This document shows, piece by piece, positions 46,497-55,554 of a stretch of 64,000 bases of DNA (position 1 is its first letter; every line of letters starts with the position of its first letter). A program made the position numbers and the translations under genes. Below the pieces are notes generated by a model that had not been told where the DNA came from, did not search any database, and saw only the letters and a program-made list of their open reading frames with translations. The DNA is from RBG-16-66-20 sp036262835 (GTDB lineage: Bacteria > Pseudomonadota > Gammaproteobacteria > Burkholderiales > SG8-39): positions 1 to 64,000 of the forward strand of contig DATAID010000092.1 of assembly GCA_036262835.1 (NCBI GenBank), given 5' to 3'.

Positions 46497-47262
46497 GCGC
46501 GGCCCGCCAGATTTGCAGGGTCTTGCAGAGGTAAGGAACTTCTGTCCCGGTTTTATCGGCAACCTTTTTCGCGATCCCCACATCCTTCGTCATCAAGGCG
46601 AGGCGGAAGCCGGAGGCGAAGGCGCCGGTGAAGATCTGCTGGGGAATCTTGCGCTCGGTGGTGCTGTTCTTCCCGGTCGAGGCGTTGACGACGTGGACGA
46701 AGGTGCGAGGATCGAGCCCGAACTTTTCCGCGACGATGAGCGCTTCGAACCCGGCGATCGTCCCGGCCGCGCCGAGGTAGTTGTTGAGCGCCTTGGTGGC
46801 GTGTCCGCTGCCGATGCCGCCGGTGTGGAAGATCTCGGTGCCGAGCCGGGAGAGGACAGGGCGGGCCCGCTTGAGCACGGCCGCGTCGCCTCCCACCATG
46901 ATGGCGAGCGTCCCATCCTTCGCTTTGGCTTTCGCGCCGGAAACGGGAGCATCGAGCAGGTGAATGCCTTTTCTTTTCAGAATCGCATTCAAACGATGCG
47001 TGTCGGCCGGATCGGAAGAGCTCATGTCGATGACAATCGAGTTCTTCTTCAAGCCGGGCAGGGCCGCGCGCACGGCGCGCAGGGCCGCCTTGCCGTCGGG
47101 AACCATGGTGATGAGCACGTCCGAGCCCGCGGCCGCATCGCGCGGCGAGCGGCGGTTGCCTGAGCCGTTCAGGTCGTAGGTCTGGAGGGAAAACCCCGCT
47201 CGCGCCAGGTTGGCGGCCATCAGGCGGCCCATCCGCCCGAGGCCGATGAAGCCGACCTTCAC
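46369..47262 (-). CDS. 3-hydroxyisobutyrate dehydrogenase-like NAD(P)-dependent oxidoreductase
   Basis: This 297-residue beta-hydroxyacid dehydrogenase has MKVGFIGLGRMGRLMAANLARAG (Rossmann), VIDMSSSDPADTHRL, the substrate loop LLDAPVSGAKAKAKDGTLAIMVGG, and the catalytic Lys in GSGHATKALNNYLGAAG. It oxidises a 3-hydroxyacid to a semialdehyde or the reverse. GTG 47262 overlaps the stop of the carboxymuconolactone-decarboxylase-like gene (GTGA). The normal end should be near TEMYRYLKRL; a further ~25 Arg-rich residues (ending RRAGSRRRRRRST) run antisense through the end of the SAF-domain gene. Confidence 0.9.
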   Translation of the reverse strand: MKVGFIGLGRMGRLMAANLARAGFSLQTYDLNGSGNRRSPRDAAAGSDVLITMVPDGKAALRAVRAALPGLKKNSIVIDMSSSDPADTHRLNAILKRKGIHLLDAPVSGAKAKAKDGTLAIMVGGDAAVLKRARPVLSRLGTEIFHTGGIGSGHATKALNNYLGAAGTIAGFEALIVAEKFGLDPRTFVHVVNASTGKNSTTERKIPQQIFTGAFASGFRLALMTKDVGIAKKVADKTGTEVPYLCKTLQIWRAALSRLPGGADHTEMYRYLKRLKPRAPGAASRRAGSRRRRRRST

Positions 47263-47648
47263 ACGCCGCGCTCTTTGAACACCTCGCGCGCGCAGCGGAA
47301 GCAGACGACCGCGGCGGGCACGCCGCAGTAGATGGCGACCTGCAGGAACACTTCCTTGATCTGGTCCTTGGTGAGGCCGTTGTTGAGCGAGCCGTTGATG
47401 TGGAGCTTCAGCTCGTGCTCCTTGCCAAGGGCGGCGAGCATGGCGAGGTTGAGCATGGAGCGGGTCTTGCGATCCAGGCCCGGCCGGTTCCAGATGTCGT
47501 TCCAGCAGTAGGTGTTGAGCAGCTCGGTGAACTCCTGATTGAAGTCGTCCACCGCGGCCATCGATTTCTCGACATAGCTCTTGCCGAGCACGTCGCTGCG
47601 GGTCTTCAGCCCCGCGTCATAGCGTTCCTTGTGGGCTTTCTTGTCCAT
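47259..47648 (-). CDS. Carboxymuconolactone decarboxylase family protein
   Basis: A 129-residue all-helical protein of the CMD/PcaC family (KKAHKERYDAGLKTRSDVLGKSYVEKSMAAVDDFNQEFTELLNTYCW; then RKTRSMLNLAMLAALGKEHELKLHINGSLNNGLTKDQIKEVFLQVAIYCGVPAAV). PcaC decarboxylates 4-carboxymuconolactone, but many relatives in other catabolic units act differently. It has no AhpD-type CxxC. It sits between the class II aldolase (2-base gap) and the hydroxyisobutyrate-dehydrogenase-like gene (4-base overlap), suggesting a three-enzyme pathway. Confidence 0.9.
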   Translation of the reverse strand: MDKKAHKERYDAGLKTRSDVLGKSYVEKSMAAVDDFNQEFTELLNTYCWNDIWNRPGLDRKTRSMLNLAMLAALGKEHELKLHINGSLNNGLTKDQIKEVFLQVAIYCGVPAAVVCFRCAREVFKERGV

Positions 47649-47650
47649 GT

Positions 47651-48424
47651 CTAGACGATGTCCTCGTAGCGAATCCCTGCTCGACGCAGCGTTCCATCAA
47701 ATACCATGCCGCCCGGGCGGGCGCCCTTGCGGAACGGCGCGGTGCGCTCGGGCGTCTCTTCCAGCACCTTGCGCGTGATCGGCAGGTTCTCGCCCGCCAT
47801 CGCGTCGGTCGCCGCCTGGATCTCGCAGGCGCGCTGCAGGGTCCAGTAGGTCGAGAACGCCTCGGGGATGCCGGGGCAGGCGACGAGCAGGCCGTGGTTG
47901 CGCAGGATGAGCACGCCCTTCGTGCCGAGGCTCTTCACGAGGCGCGTCTGCTCGGAAAGATCCGTCGTCACGCCCTCGAACTCGTGATATGCCACCTCGC
48001 CGTGCAGGATCGCGCTGTAGAAGTTGTCGTAGCGCAAACCTTCCTTCTTGCACGAGACCGCGCTGCCGGCGGTCGAGTGGGTGTGGATGATGCACTTCGC
48101 ATCCTCGCGCGCGGCGTGGACCGCGCTGTGGATGATGAACCCGGCGACGTTGACCGGGTACTTCGAGCCGTCCACCGCCTTGCCCTCGAGGTTGACCTTG
48201 ACGAGGTTCGAGGCGGTCACCTCGTTGTACCAGAGGCCGTACGGGTTGATCAGGTAATGCTTCTCGGGCCCCGGCACCTTGGCGGTGATGTGGTTGTAGA
48301 TGAGCTCGGTCCATCCCATCCAGTCGAACAGGCGATAGAGCGCGGCGAGCTCGAGGCGCACCGCCCATTCCCCGGCCGCCATGCCGGCGGGCTTCAGGCC
48401 GAGAACTTTCTCGCTCAGGTCCAT
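47651..48424 (-). CDS. Class II aldolase/adducin family protein
   Basis: This 257-residue zinc aldolase-fold protein has metal His residues in CIIHTHSTAGSAVSC and VLILRNHGLLVACPG, and the shared N-terminal WTELIYNHITAKVPGPEKHYLINPYGLWYNEVTASNLVKVN. It is closely similar in layout to the product of 14594-15364, so the two look like paralogues. It begins the aldolase - CMD - dehydrogenase unit. ATG 48424 has a GGAGG site just 18 bases past a strong hairpin (48442-48470), so its transcription may depend on read-through or a promoter hidden in the hairpin region. Confidence 0.9.
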   Translation of the reverse strand: MDLSEKVLGLKPAGMAAGEWAVRLELAALYRLFDWMGWTELIYNHITAKVPGPEKHYLINPYGLWYNEVTASNLVKVNLEGKAVDGSKYPVNVAGFIIHSAVHAAREDAKCIIHTHSTAGSAVSCKKEGLRYDNFYSAILHGEVAYHEFEGVTTDLSEQTRLVKSLGTKGVLILRNHGLLVACPGIPEAFSTYWTLQRACEIQAATDAMAGENLPITRKVLEETPERTAPFRKGARPGGMVFDGTLRRAGIRYEDIV

Positions 48425-48441
48425 TTTCGGGCCTCCAAAAG

Positions 48442-48470
48442 AAAAGCGCGGGTCGGCGACCCGCGCTTTT
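48442..48470. terminator. Perfect 13-bp hairpin, Rho-independent terminator (bidirectional in form)
   Basis: AAAAGCGCGGGTC (48442-48454), loop of 3, and its exact complement GACCCGCGCTTTT (48458-48470). The GC-rich stem flanked by A and T runs works in either direction. It lies 20 bases after the stop of the binding-protein gene (minus strand), so it should end the liv-type transporter operon. Confidence 0.85.
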
Positions 48471-48489
48471 TACGCTACCACAACCGGCC

Positions 48490-49698
48490 TTACTTGGCGC
48501 CCATCACGTCGCCGAAAGTCTGCCAGGTCTTGCCGTCGAACCGGGCCAGCTGCATCTGCTGGATCGGCGCGAAGTCTGTCGGGCTCGTGTTGATCGTGAT
48601 GCCCGGCAGCGCCGCGTCCGTCGTGAAGTTCTTCAGGCTGGCCGCCTGCTTCATGATGTTGGCGCGCGACAGGTCGTTGCCGGCCTGCTTGAGCACCTGC
48701 TCGAGCGTCTGTGACACCGAGTAGCCGTAGACGTTCGAGGCGTCGATCAGGCTGCCCTCGGGGTAGTACTTCTTCATGAACTCGCGCCACTTGTTCATGC
48801 CCGGGTCATTGGCCCACTTCGGATCGGTCGGATCCTTGCCGTACTGCGTGGTGATGATGCCGATCGACTTGTCGAGCCCCGCCGGCGTCAGCACCGAGCC
48901 GACCGAGGAGGACACGTTGTTGAGGAAGTGCATCGGCTTCCAGCCGATGTCGTAGGCCTTGCGGATCGCCTGGGCGGCGAACTTCGGCGTCGAGATGTTG
49001 AAGAACACGTCGGCGCCCGAGCCCTGCAGCTGCACGATCTGCGAGTCGACGGTCGGATCGGAGGTTTCGTACGAGACCTCCTTCACGATCATCTTCTTGC
49101 CCTTCTCGCCCAGGCCGTCGTGGAAGCCCTTGAGGTAGTCCTTGCCGTAGTCGTCGTTCTGGTAGAGGACCGCGATCTTCGCGTTCGGCTTCTCTTTGAG
49201 GATGTACTGCGCGTAGATCTTCGCCTCGGTCTGGTAGTTCGGCTGCCAGCCGATCGTCCAGGGGAAGTTGCGCGGGTCGTTCCACTTGCTCGCGCCGGTG
49301 GCGACGAACGACTGCGGCACCTTCTGCATGTTCATGTACTTGTGGATCGCCGTGTTGCAGGGCGTGCCGAGCGTTTGGAACAGGAACAGCACCTGGTCCT
49401 GCTCGACGAGCTTGCGCGCCATCTCGACCGTCTTGGGCGGGCTGTAGGCGTCGTCGTAGGAGATGAAGGTGATCTTGCGGCCGTTGATGCCGCCCTTCTC
49501 GTTGACCATCTTGAAGTACGCCGCGATCGTCTTGCCGATCGTGCCGTAGGCGGACGCGGGCCCGCTGTACGGGTTGGTGTTGCCGATCTTGATTTCGGTG
49601 TCGGACGCACCCGGATCGTATTTCTTCTGCGCCAGCGCCGCCGGCGAGGCGAGCGCGGCGGAAAGCAGCGCTGCAATCGGAACCAGTCTGAATTTCAT
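48490..49698 (-). CDS. Branched-chain amino acid-type ABC transporter substrate-binding protein
   Basis: This 402-residue periplasmic binding protein has signal peptide MKFRLVPIAALLSAALASPAALA, then KKYDPGASDTEIKIGNTNPYSGPASAYGTIGKTIAAYFKMVNEKGGINGRKI, the LivK/Peripla_BP_6 pattern. Further marks are VLFLFQTLGTPCNTAIHKYMN and IAVLYQNDDYGKDYLKGFHDGLG. Members of this type in catabolic operons bind aromatic or aliphatic acids as well as amino acids. It is the last gene of the liv-type operon and is followed by a strong terminator hairpin. Confidence 0.93.
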   Translation of the reverse strand: MKFRLVPIAALLSAALASPAALAQKKYDPGASDTEIKIGNTNPYSGPASAYGTIGKTIAAYFKMVNEKGGINGRKITFISYDDAYSPPKTVEMARKLVEQDQVLFLFQTLGTPCNTAIHKYMNMQKVPQSFVATGASKWNDPRNFPWTIGWQPNYQTEAKIYAQYILKEKPNAKIAVLYQNDDYGKDYLKGFHDGLGEKGKKMIVKEVSYETSDPTVDSQIVQLQGSGADVFFNISTPKFAAQAIRKAYDIGWKPMHFLNNVSSSVGSVLTPAGLDKSIGIITTQYGKDPTDPKWANDPGMNKWREFMKKYYPEGSLIDASNVYGYSVSQTLEQVLKQAGNDLSRANIMKQAASLKNFTTDAALPGITINTSPTDFAPIQQMQLARFDGKTWQTFGDVMGAK

Positions 49699-49723
49699 GG
49701 ATTTCCCTCCTAGGAAAAGTCGC

Positions 49724-50683
49724 TCAGGTATTCTGCCTCTTTCGCCCCAGCCATGCCAACACTATCCGGATCGCGCCCGCGATGCCGTAGGGCATGAGGT
49801 AGACAAAGCCGATCAGGAATACGCCGAAGACCGCCCAGGGGGCGGCCTTCGAGATCTCGTCGGCGATGTTGGGGACGAACTGGATGAACAGGGCGCCGTA
49901 GACCGCCCCGGAGATCGAGGCGAGGCCGCCGATCACGATTCCGACCAGGAACACGATCGACTTGAAGATGTCGAAGCTGTCGGGCGCGACGAACTGGACC
50001 GCGATGGCGGAGAGCGCCCCGGCGATGCCCGTATACATCGCCGACACCCCGAAGGCGAGCGACTTGTAGATCGCGCTGTTCACGCCCATGGCCTCGGCCG
50101 CGATGTGCTGGTCGCGGATGGCGACGAGCGCGCGGCCGATGCGCCCGCGCAGCAGGTTCCAGGCGAGCGCGAACATGACGAGCGCGACCGCGAGGCAAAA
50201 GAAGTACAGCCACTGGTCGGGCGTGAGCGGGAGGCCGAAGGGCGCTTCCGGCTTCGGGATGACGATGCCCTGCACGCCGCCCGTCCAGTGCTCGAGGTGC
50301 TTGTACTTGAGCAGCTGTGGGAGCGACACGCCGAGGGCGAAGGTGGCGAGGGCAAGGTAGAGGCCCTCCAGGCGCAGCGCCGGCAGCCCGAACAGGAACC
50401 CGAAGAGCAGGCACACCGCGCCCGAGAAAGGCAGCGTCGCCCAGTAGGGAAAGCCGGCCTGGTCCATGAGGATCGCCGTGACGTAGGCGCCCATGGCGTA
50501 GAAGGCGCCGTGGCCGAGCGAGATCTGTCCGTTGAAGCCGGTGAGGATGTTCAGTCCCAGCAGGGCGATCGAATAGATGATCACGAGGCAGAACTGGAAC
50601 GTCCGGTAGTTGCTGATCACGAACGGCAGGATGCACGCCGCGACGAGCAGGATGCCGAGGAGAATGATCTGCTTCCTGCTCAT
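49724..50683 (-). CDS. Branched-chain amino acid-type ABC transporter permease (LivM-like)
   Basis: A 319-residue inner-membrane permease with many hydrophobic segments, starting MSRKQIILLGILLVAACILPFVISNYRTF. It contains the LivM motif LLGLNILTGFNGQISLGHGAFYAMGAYVTAIL, and later IGRALVAIRDQHIAAEAMGVNSAIYKSLAFGVSAMYTGIAGAL, which contacts the ATPase. It overlaps the LivH-like gene by 4 bases and lies 25 bases before the binding-protein gene. With LivH, LivG and LivF it forms a complete importer. Confidence 0.95.
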   Translation of the reverse strand: MSRKQIILLGILLVAACILPFVISNYRTFQFCLVIIYSIALLGLNILTGFNGQISLGHGAFYAMGAYVTAILMDQAGFPYWATLPFSGAVCLLFGFLFGLPALRLEGLYLALATFALGVSLPQLLKYKHLEHWTGGVQGIVIPKPEAPFGLPLTPDQWLYFFCLAVALVMFALAWNLLRGRIGRALVAIRDQHIAAEAMGVNSAIYKSLAFGVSAMYTGIAGALSAIAVQFVAPDSFDIFKSIVFLVGIVIGGLASISGAVYGALFIQFVPNIADEISKAAPWAVFGVFLIGFVYLMPYGIAGAIRIVLAWLGRKRQNT

Positions 50684-51555
50684 ACGCGCGTCACGTGCAC
50701 CTTGCCGAAGAAGCCGGAGGGCTTCACGACCAGCACGCCGATGATGATGACGAGGGCGACCGCGAGCTTGAGCTCGTTGCCGATCACGAAGGCGCCGAGC
50801 ACGTTCTCGAGCACGCCGACGAGGAACCCGCCGAACACCGCGCCGGCCGGGTTGTCCACCCCGCCCACGAGCGCGGCGGCGAAGGCGTAGAGCAGGATGC
50901 CACCCATCATGTTCGGGTCGAGGTAGACGATCGGCGCGACCATCATTCCCGCGACGCTGCCGATGGCGGCGGCGAGGCCCCAGCCGAGCGCGAGCATCCA
51001 GCCCACGCGGATGCCGACCAGGCGCGCCGAATCCGGGTTCTGCGCCGCCGCGCGCATCGCGAGGCCGAGCGGGGTGAAGCGGAAGAACGCATAGAGCAGG
51101 GTGAGCACGATCAGGGTCACGCCGATCGCGCCGACCTCGTGCGGCGACATGTACACGCCGACGCCGATCTCGGACGGGAAGGGGCTCGGGAAGGTCTTGA
51201 TGGTGTAGGTGTAGATCCAGCCGGTGACGCTGTTCAGGATGACGAGAAGCGCGATGAACACCACGACGACGGCCAGCACGGGCGCGTTCTCGACCGGACG
51301 GACGATGATCCGCTCGATGAGCACGCCGAGCACGAAGGCGAGCACGATGGTGATGAAAAACGCGGCCCAGTACGGCATGCCGCGGTTGATCAGGTCCCAG
51401 GCCATGTAGGTGGCGAACATGGCGAGCTCGCCCTGGGCGAAGTTCACGAGGTGCGTCGCCTGGTAGATCATCACCAGCGCGAGCGCGAGGCTCGCGTAGA
51501 TGCCGCCGGTGGCGAGGCCGGCGAGGACCTGGTGGAGGAGGGCGTCGAAGGTCAT
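50680..51555 (-). CDS. Branched-chain amino acid-type ABC transporter permease (LivH-like)
   Basis: This 291-residue permease begins MTFDALLHQVLAGLATGGIYASLALALVMIYQATHLVNFAQGELAMFATYMAW, the LivH signature. The ATPase-contact loop FTPLGLAMRAAAQNPDSARLVGIRVGWMLALGWGLAAAIGSVAG is conserved, and it ends in hydrophobic helices (LKLAVALVIIIGVLVVKPSGFFG). It overlaps livM by 4 bases and follows the livF-like gene by 3 bases in the same operon. Confidence 0.95.
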   Translation of the reverse strand: MTFDALLHQVLAGLATGGIYASLALALVMIYQATHLVNFAQGELAMFATYMAWDLINRGMPYWAAFFITIVLAFVLGVLIERIIVRPVENAPVLAVVVVFIALLVILNSVTGWIYTYTIKTFPSPFPSEIGVGVYMSPHEVGAIGVTLIVLTLLYAFFRFTPLGLAMRAAAQNPDSARLVGIRVGWMLALGWGLAAAIGSVAGMMVAPIVYLDPNMMGGILLYAFAAALVGGVDNPAGAVFGGFLVGVLENVLGAFVIGNELKLAVALVIIIGVLVVKPSGFFGKVHVTRV

Positions 51556-51558
51556 GGC

Positions 51559-52268
<710 letters not shown>

Positions 52269-52269
<1 letters not shown>

Positions 52270-53063
52270 CAGGCGGTTCCCAGGTAAGCCTGGATCACTT
52301 CAGGGTGCTTTTGCACTTCCGACGGCGTGCCCTCGGCGATCTTCTTGCCGAAGTTGAGCGCGACGACGCGGTCCGAGACGCTCATCACGAGGCTCATGTG
52401 GTGCTCGACCAGCAGCACGGTGAGCGAGAGCTTGTCGCGGATCTCCTTGATCAGGCGGCCGAGCGCGTGGACTTCCTCGTGATTGAGGCCGCTCGCCGGC
52501 TCGTCGAGCAGCAGGAGCTTGGGCTCGGCGGCGAGCGCGCGCGCGAGCTCCACGCGCTTTTGCGTGCCGAAGGGCAGGTCCATGACGCGCGCGCCTGCGA
52601 CGGCGTCCAGATCGAGCAGCTTCACCAGCGCGCGCGCTTTTTCCAGCGTGTCGGCTTCCTCGCGCGCGACGCCGGGCAGGCGCAGGCTGTTGACGAAGAA
52701 GCCGCTGGAGGTGCGGGAGTGGCGGCCGACCATGACGTTGTCGAGCACGGTCATGGTGCGAAAGAGCGCCAGGTTCTGGAACGTGCGGCCGATGCCGAGC
52801 GCGGCGCAGCGGTGGCGCGGCACCGAGAGGAGCGAGGCGCCGTCGAAGCGGATGTCGCCGCTGCCGCACTCGTAGAGGCGCGACAGGCAGTTGAAGAGCG
52901 TCGTCTTGCCGGCGCCGTTCGGGCCGATCAGGCCGACGATGCGTCCTCGCTCGACGTCGAAGGAGACGTTATCGAGCGCGACGATGCCGCCAAAGCGCAC
53001 GCCCACGTTCTGCACGCGCAGCAACGCCTCTGCACCGGTGGCTCCTATGATCTCCTCCTCCAT
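52269..53063 (-). CDS. ABC transporter ATP-binding protein (LivG-like)
   Basis: This 264-residue ATPase has Walker A GLIGPNGAGKTTLFNCLS. The signature reads LPFGTQKRVELARALAAEPKLLLLDEPASGLNHEE, with the LivG-specific variant in place of LSGGQ and the added NHEE segment. VLLVEHHMSLVMSVSDRVVALNFGKKIAEG is the LivG C-terminal part. ATG 53063 is preferred over the in-frame ATG at 53105, which would lie nearer the divergent regulator and add a non-conserved tail. It is the first gene of the operon, so the promoter lies in 53064-53150, where a FadR-family operator-like site occurs. Confidence 0.93.
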
Positions 53064-53116
53064 GAACCCCCACCGCGCGAGCGGCTCTCCCGGGGGCGAT
53101 TGCAAATCGCGTCGGA

Positions 53117-53127
53117 TTGTCGGACGA
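53117..53127. promoter_or_regulatory. FadR-family (GntR/FCD) operator-like site
   Basis: TTGTCGGACGA fits the FadR-subfamily operator pattern TNGTNNNACNA exactly, with dyad symmetry extending to ATTGTCGGACGAT (10 of 13 positions). It lies between the divergent livG-like operon and the GntR gene, the natural place for autoregulation and transporter control. Confidence 0.6.
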
Positions 53128-53150
53128 TGTCCCGCCTTCCGTCAAGAAAT

Positions 53151-53930
53151 ATGTCCGGTCCCGCGAAAAACTTCCAGCGCATCAGCGCGACCCCCGCCTA
53201 CCGCCTCGTCGCCGAGGCGATCGAGCAGCGCATCCTCACGGGCGCGATCCGCCCCGGCGAGCCGATCGGCACCGAAGCCGAGCTCGTCAAGCAGTTCGGC
53301 GTCAACCGCTCCACTGTGCGGGAGGGCATCCGGCTGCTCGAGAACGACGGGCTCGTGCGCCGCCAGGCCAACCGCCAGCTCGCCGTCGGGCTGCCGCATT
53401 ACGAGCGCCTCGCCACGCGCACCACGCGCGCGATGGTGCTGCACGAGGCGACTTTCCGCGAGCTCTACGAGACCGCCATGGCGCTGCAGATGGCGACCAT
53501 GGCGGGCGCGGTGCAGCGCGCGACGCCCGCCCAGATCCGCAAGCTCGAGGACAACATCGAGCGCACCGGGAAGGTGCTCGCCGATCCGGCCGCGGTCGCG
53601 ACGCTCGACGCCGAATTCCATCTTCTGATCGGCAAGGCCTCGGGCAACAAGGTGCTGCAGCTCGCGCGCGAGCCCTCCGACTCGCTCATCTTTCCCACCA
53701 CCGAGATCGTGCTGCGCAAGTCGAAAATCGGCGCGGCGCGGCTGATCGAGGCGCACCGGCAGATGCTCGACGCAATCAGGCGCCGCGATGTCGCGGCGGG
53801 GCAGCTCTGGGCGCGCCGGCACATCGACGACTGGAGGAAGGGCTTCGAGCGCGCCGGCAACGATCTGGACCAGCCGATCGACAAGCTTTACCTTACGGCC
53901 TTCGACAAGGGAGAGCCCGCCCTCGACTGA
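53151..53930 (+). CDS. GntR family transcriptional regulator, FCD (FadR) subfamily
   Basis: This is a 259-residue regulator. The N-terminal winged helix reads AYRLVAEAIEQRILTGAIRPGEPIGTEAELVKQFGVNRSTVREGIRLLENDGLVRRQ, a textbook GntR DNA-binding domain. The C-terminal FCD ligand-binding domain has the metal/ligand positions in DAEFHLLIGKASGN and AHRQMLDAIRRRDVAAGQLWARRHIDDW. An in-frame ATG at 53127 would add 8 residues, but that start is inside the operator-like site. By position it should control the divergent ABC importer and the acyl-CoA synthetase that follows one base downstream. The effector is probably the imported acid or its CoA ester. Confidence 0.92.
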   Translation: MSGPAKNFQRISATPAYRLVAEAIEQRILTGAIRPGEPIGTEAELVKQFGVNRSTVREGIRLLENDGLVRRQANRQLAVGLPHYERLATRTTRAMVLHEATFRELYETAMALQMATMAGAVQRATPAQIRKLEDNIERTGKVLADPAAVATLDAEFHLLIGKASGNKVLQLAREPSDSLIFPTTEIVLRKSKIGAARLIEAHRQMLDAIRRRDVAAGQLWARRHIDDWRKGFERAGNDLDQPIDKLYLTAFDKGEPALD

Positions 53931-53931
53931 C

Positions 53932-55554
53932 ATGATCCGCTCGACGATGCAGCGCGTGCCGCTGTCGATCAATCCGCTCGTGGAGCGCGCCGGAAAGCTG
54001 TTTGCCGAGGTCGAGATCGTCAGCCGCCTGCCCGACAAGTCGCTGCGGCGCCACCGCTTCGCGGACTTTCACCGCCGCACCCGGCGCCTCGGGGCCGCGC
54101 TCCTCGCGGCGGGGCTGAAGAAAGGCGATCGCGTCGCGACGCTTTGCTGGAACCATCACGCGCACCTCGAATGCTATTTCGGCATCCCGGCGGCCGGCGG
54201 CGTGATGCACACGCTCAACCTGCGCCTGGCGCCCGATGAGATCGGCTGGATCGCGCAGCACGCCGAGGACCGCTTCCTCATCGTCGACGACATCCTGCTG
54301 CCGCTCTACGAGCAGTTCAAGGACAAGGCTTCGTTCGAGAAAGTCATTGTGTTTCCTTTCAGTGGTTCATCTGTCTCTTCTTCTTTCATTAACTATGAAT
54401 ATTTCATAGAGAAAGAGCCAAAGGAATTCAGCTACGTCCCCCATGAGGAGGACGACCCGATCGCCATGTGTTACACCTCGGGCACGACGGGGCGGCCGAA
54501 AGGCGTCGTCTATTCGCACCGCTCCACGGTGATCCACACGCTCATGGCGAACCAGCCCGACCACTGGGGCCTCGGCGCCGGCGACAGCGTCTGCCCCGTG
54601 ACGCCGATGTTCCACGCCAACTGCTGGGGCATTCCCTACGGCTGCGTGATGATGGGCATCAAGATGGTGTTCCCGGGGCCGCATCTTCATCCCGAGGACC
54701 TGGTCGCCTTGTTCCAGGCCGAGAAACCGAACTTCGTCCTCGGCGTGCCGACGATCTGGCTCGCCATGCTGCAGCTGATCGAGAGCGATCCGAAAAAGTA
54801 CGCGTTGCCGCCGCGAATGAAGATGCTGGTTGGCGGCGCGGCGGTGCCCGAAGCGCTGATTCGCGCCTACGCGAAGCACGGCGCCGAGATCCGGCAGGGC
54901 TGGGGGATGACCGAGACGAGCCCGGTCGCCTCGATCGCCTACCTGAAGCCCGAGCTGCAGGGCGCGAGCGACGAGGAGCGCTACCGGCGCTCGGCGTCGG
55001 CCGGCGTGCCCGTGCCGGTGATGGAGATCCGCGTGCGCGGCGACGATGGCAAGGACAAGCCCTGGGACGGCGCGTCGGTCGGCGAGCTGCAGCTGCGGGG
55101 GCCGTTCATCACGGGCAGCTACCACAACGTCGCCGAGGCGGCGGACCGGTTTACCGCGGACGGCTGGTTGCGCACGGGCGACGTCGCCGCCATCGATGCG
55201 CACGGCTACATCCGCATCACCGACCGCACCAAGGACCTGATCAAGTCGGGCGGCGAGTGGATCAGCTCGGTGGACATGGAGAACCTGCTGATGGCGCACC
55301 CCTCGATCGTGGAGGCGGCGGTCATCGCCATTCCCGATCCGAAATGGTCGGAGCGGCCGCTCGCCTGCGTCGTCTTCAAGCAGGGCAAGTCGGCGACGCC
55401 CGAGGAGCTGCGCGCGCACCTCTCGAAGAGCTTCGCGAAATGGCAGCTGCCGGAGCGCTTCGAGGTCCTCGACGCGATTCCGCGCACCTCCACCGGCAAG
55501 TTCTGGAAGGTGAAGCTGCGCGAGCGCTACGGCGCGCCCGCGGTCAAGGCGTAG
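53932..55554 (+). CDS. Long-chain-type AMP-dependent acyl-CoA synthetase
   Basis: This 540-residue ANL ligase has the P-loop MCYTSGTTGRPKGVVYSHRS, the GWGMTETSP motif, WLRTGDVAAIDAHGYIRITDRTKDLIKSGGEWISS, and the catalytic Lys in RTSTGKFWKVKLRERYG. CWNHHAHLECYFGIPAAGGVMHTLNLRL is typical of the medium/long-chain FadD-like group. It starts one base after the GntR stop and probably activates the acid brought in by the divergent importer. Bases ~54335-54430 (encoding FPFSGSSVSSSFINYEYFIEKE) are strikingly AT-rich against the rest of the gene. The 3' end overlaps the convergent gene by 28 bases. Confidence 0.93.
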   Translation: MIRSTMQRVPLSINPLVERAGKLFAEVEIVSRLPDKSLRRHRFADFHRRTRRLGAALLAAGLKKGDRVATLCWNHHAHLECYFGIPAAGGVMHTLNLRLAPDEIGWIAQHAEDRFLIVDDILLPLYEQFKDKASFEKVIVFPFSGSSVSSSFINYEYFIEKEPKEFSYVPHEEDDPIAMCYTSGTTGRPKGVVYSHRSTVIHTLMANQPDHWGLGAGDSVCPVTPMFHANCWGIPYGCVMMGIKMVFPGPHLHPEDLVALFQAEKPNFVLGVPTIWLAMLQLIESDPKKYALPPRMKMLVGGAAVPEALIRAYAKHGAEIRQGWGMTETSPVASIAYLKPELQGASDEERYRRSASAGVPVPVMEIRVRGDDGKDKPWDGASVGELQLRGPFITGSYHNVAEAADRFTADGWLRTGDVAAIDAHGYIRITDRTKDLIKSGGEWISSVDMENLLMAHPSIVEAAVIAIPDPKWSERPLACVVFKQGKSATPEELRAHLSKSFAKWQLPERFEVLDAIPRTSTGKFWKVKLRERYGAPAVKA

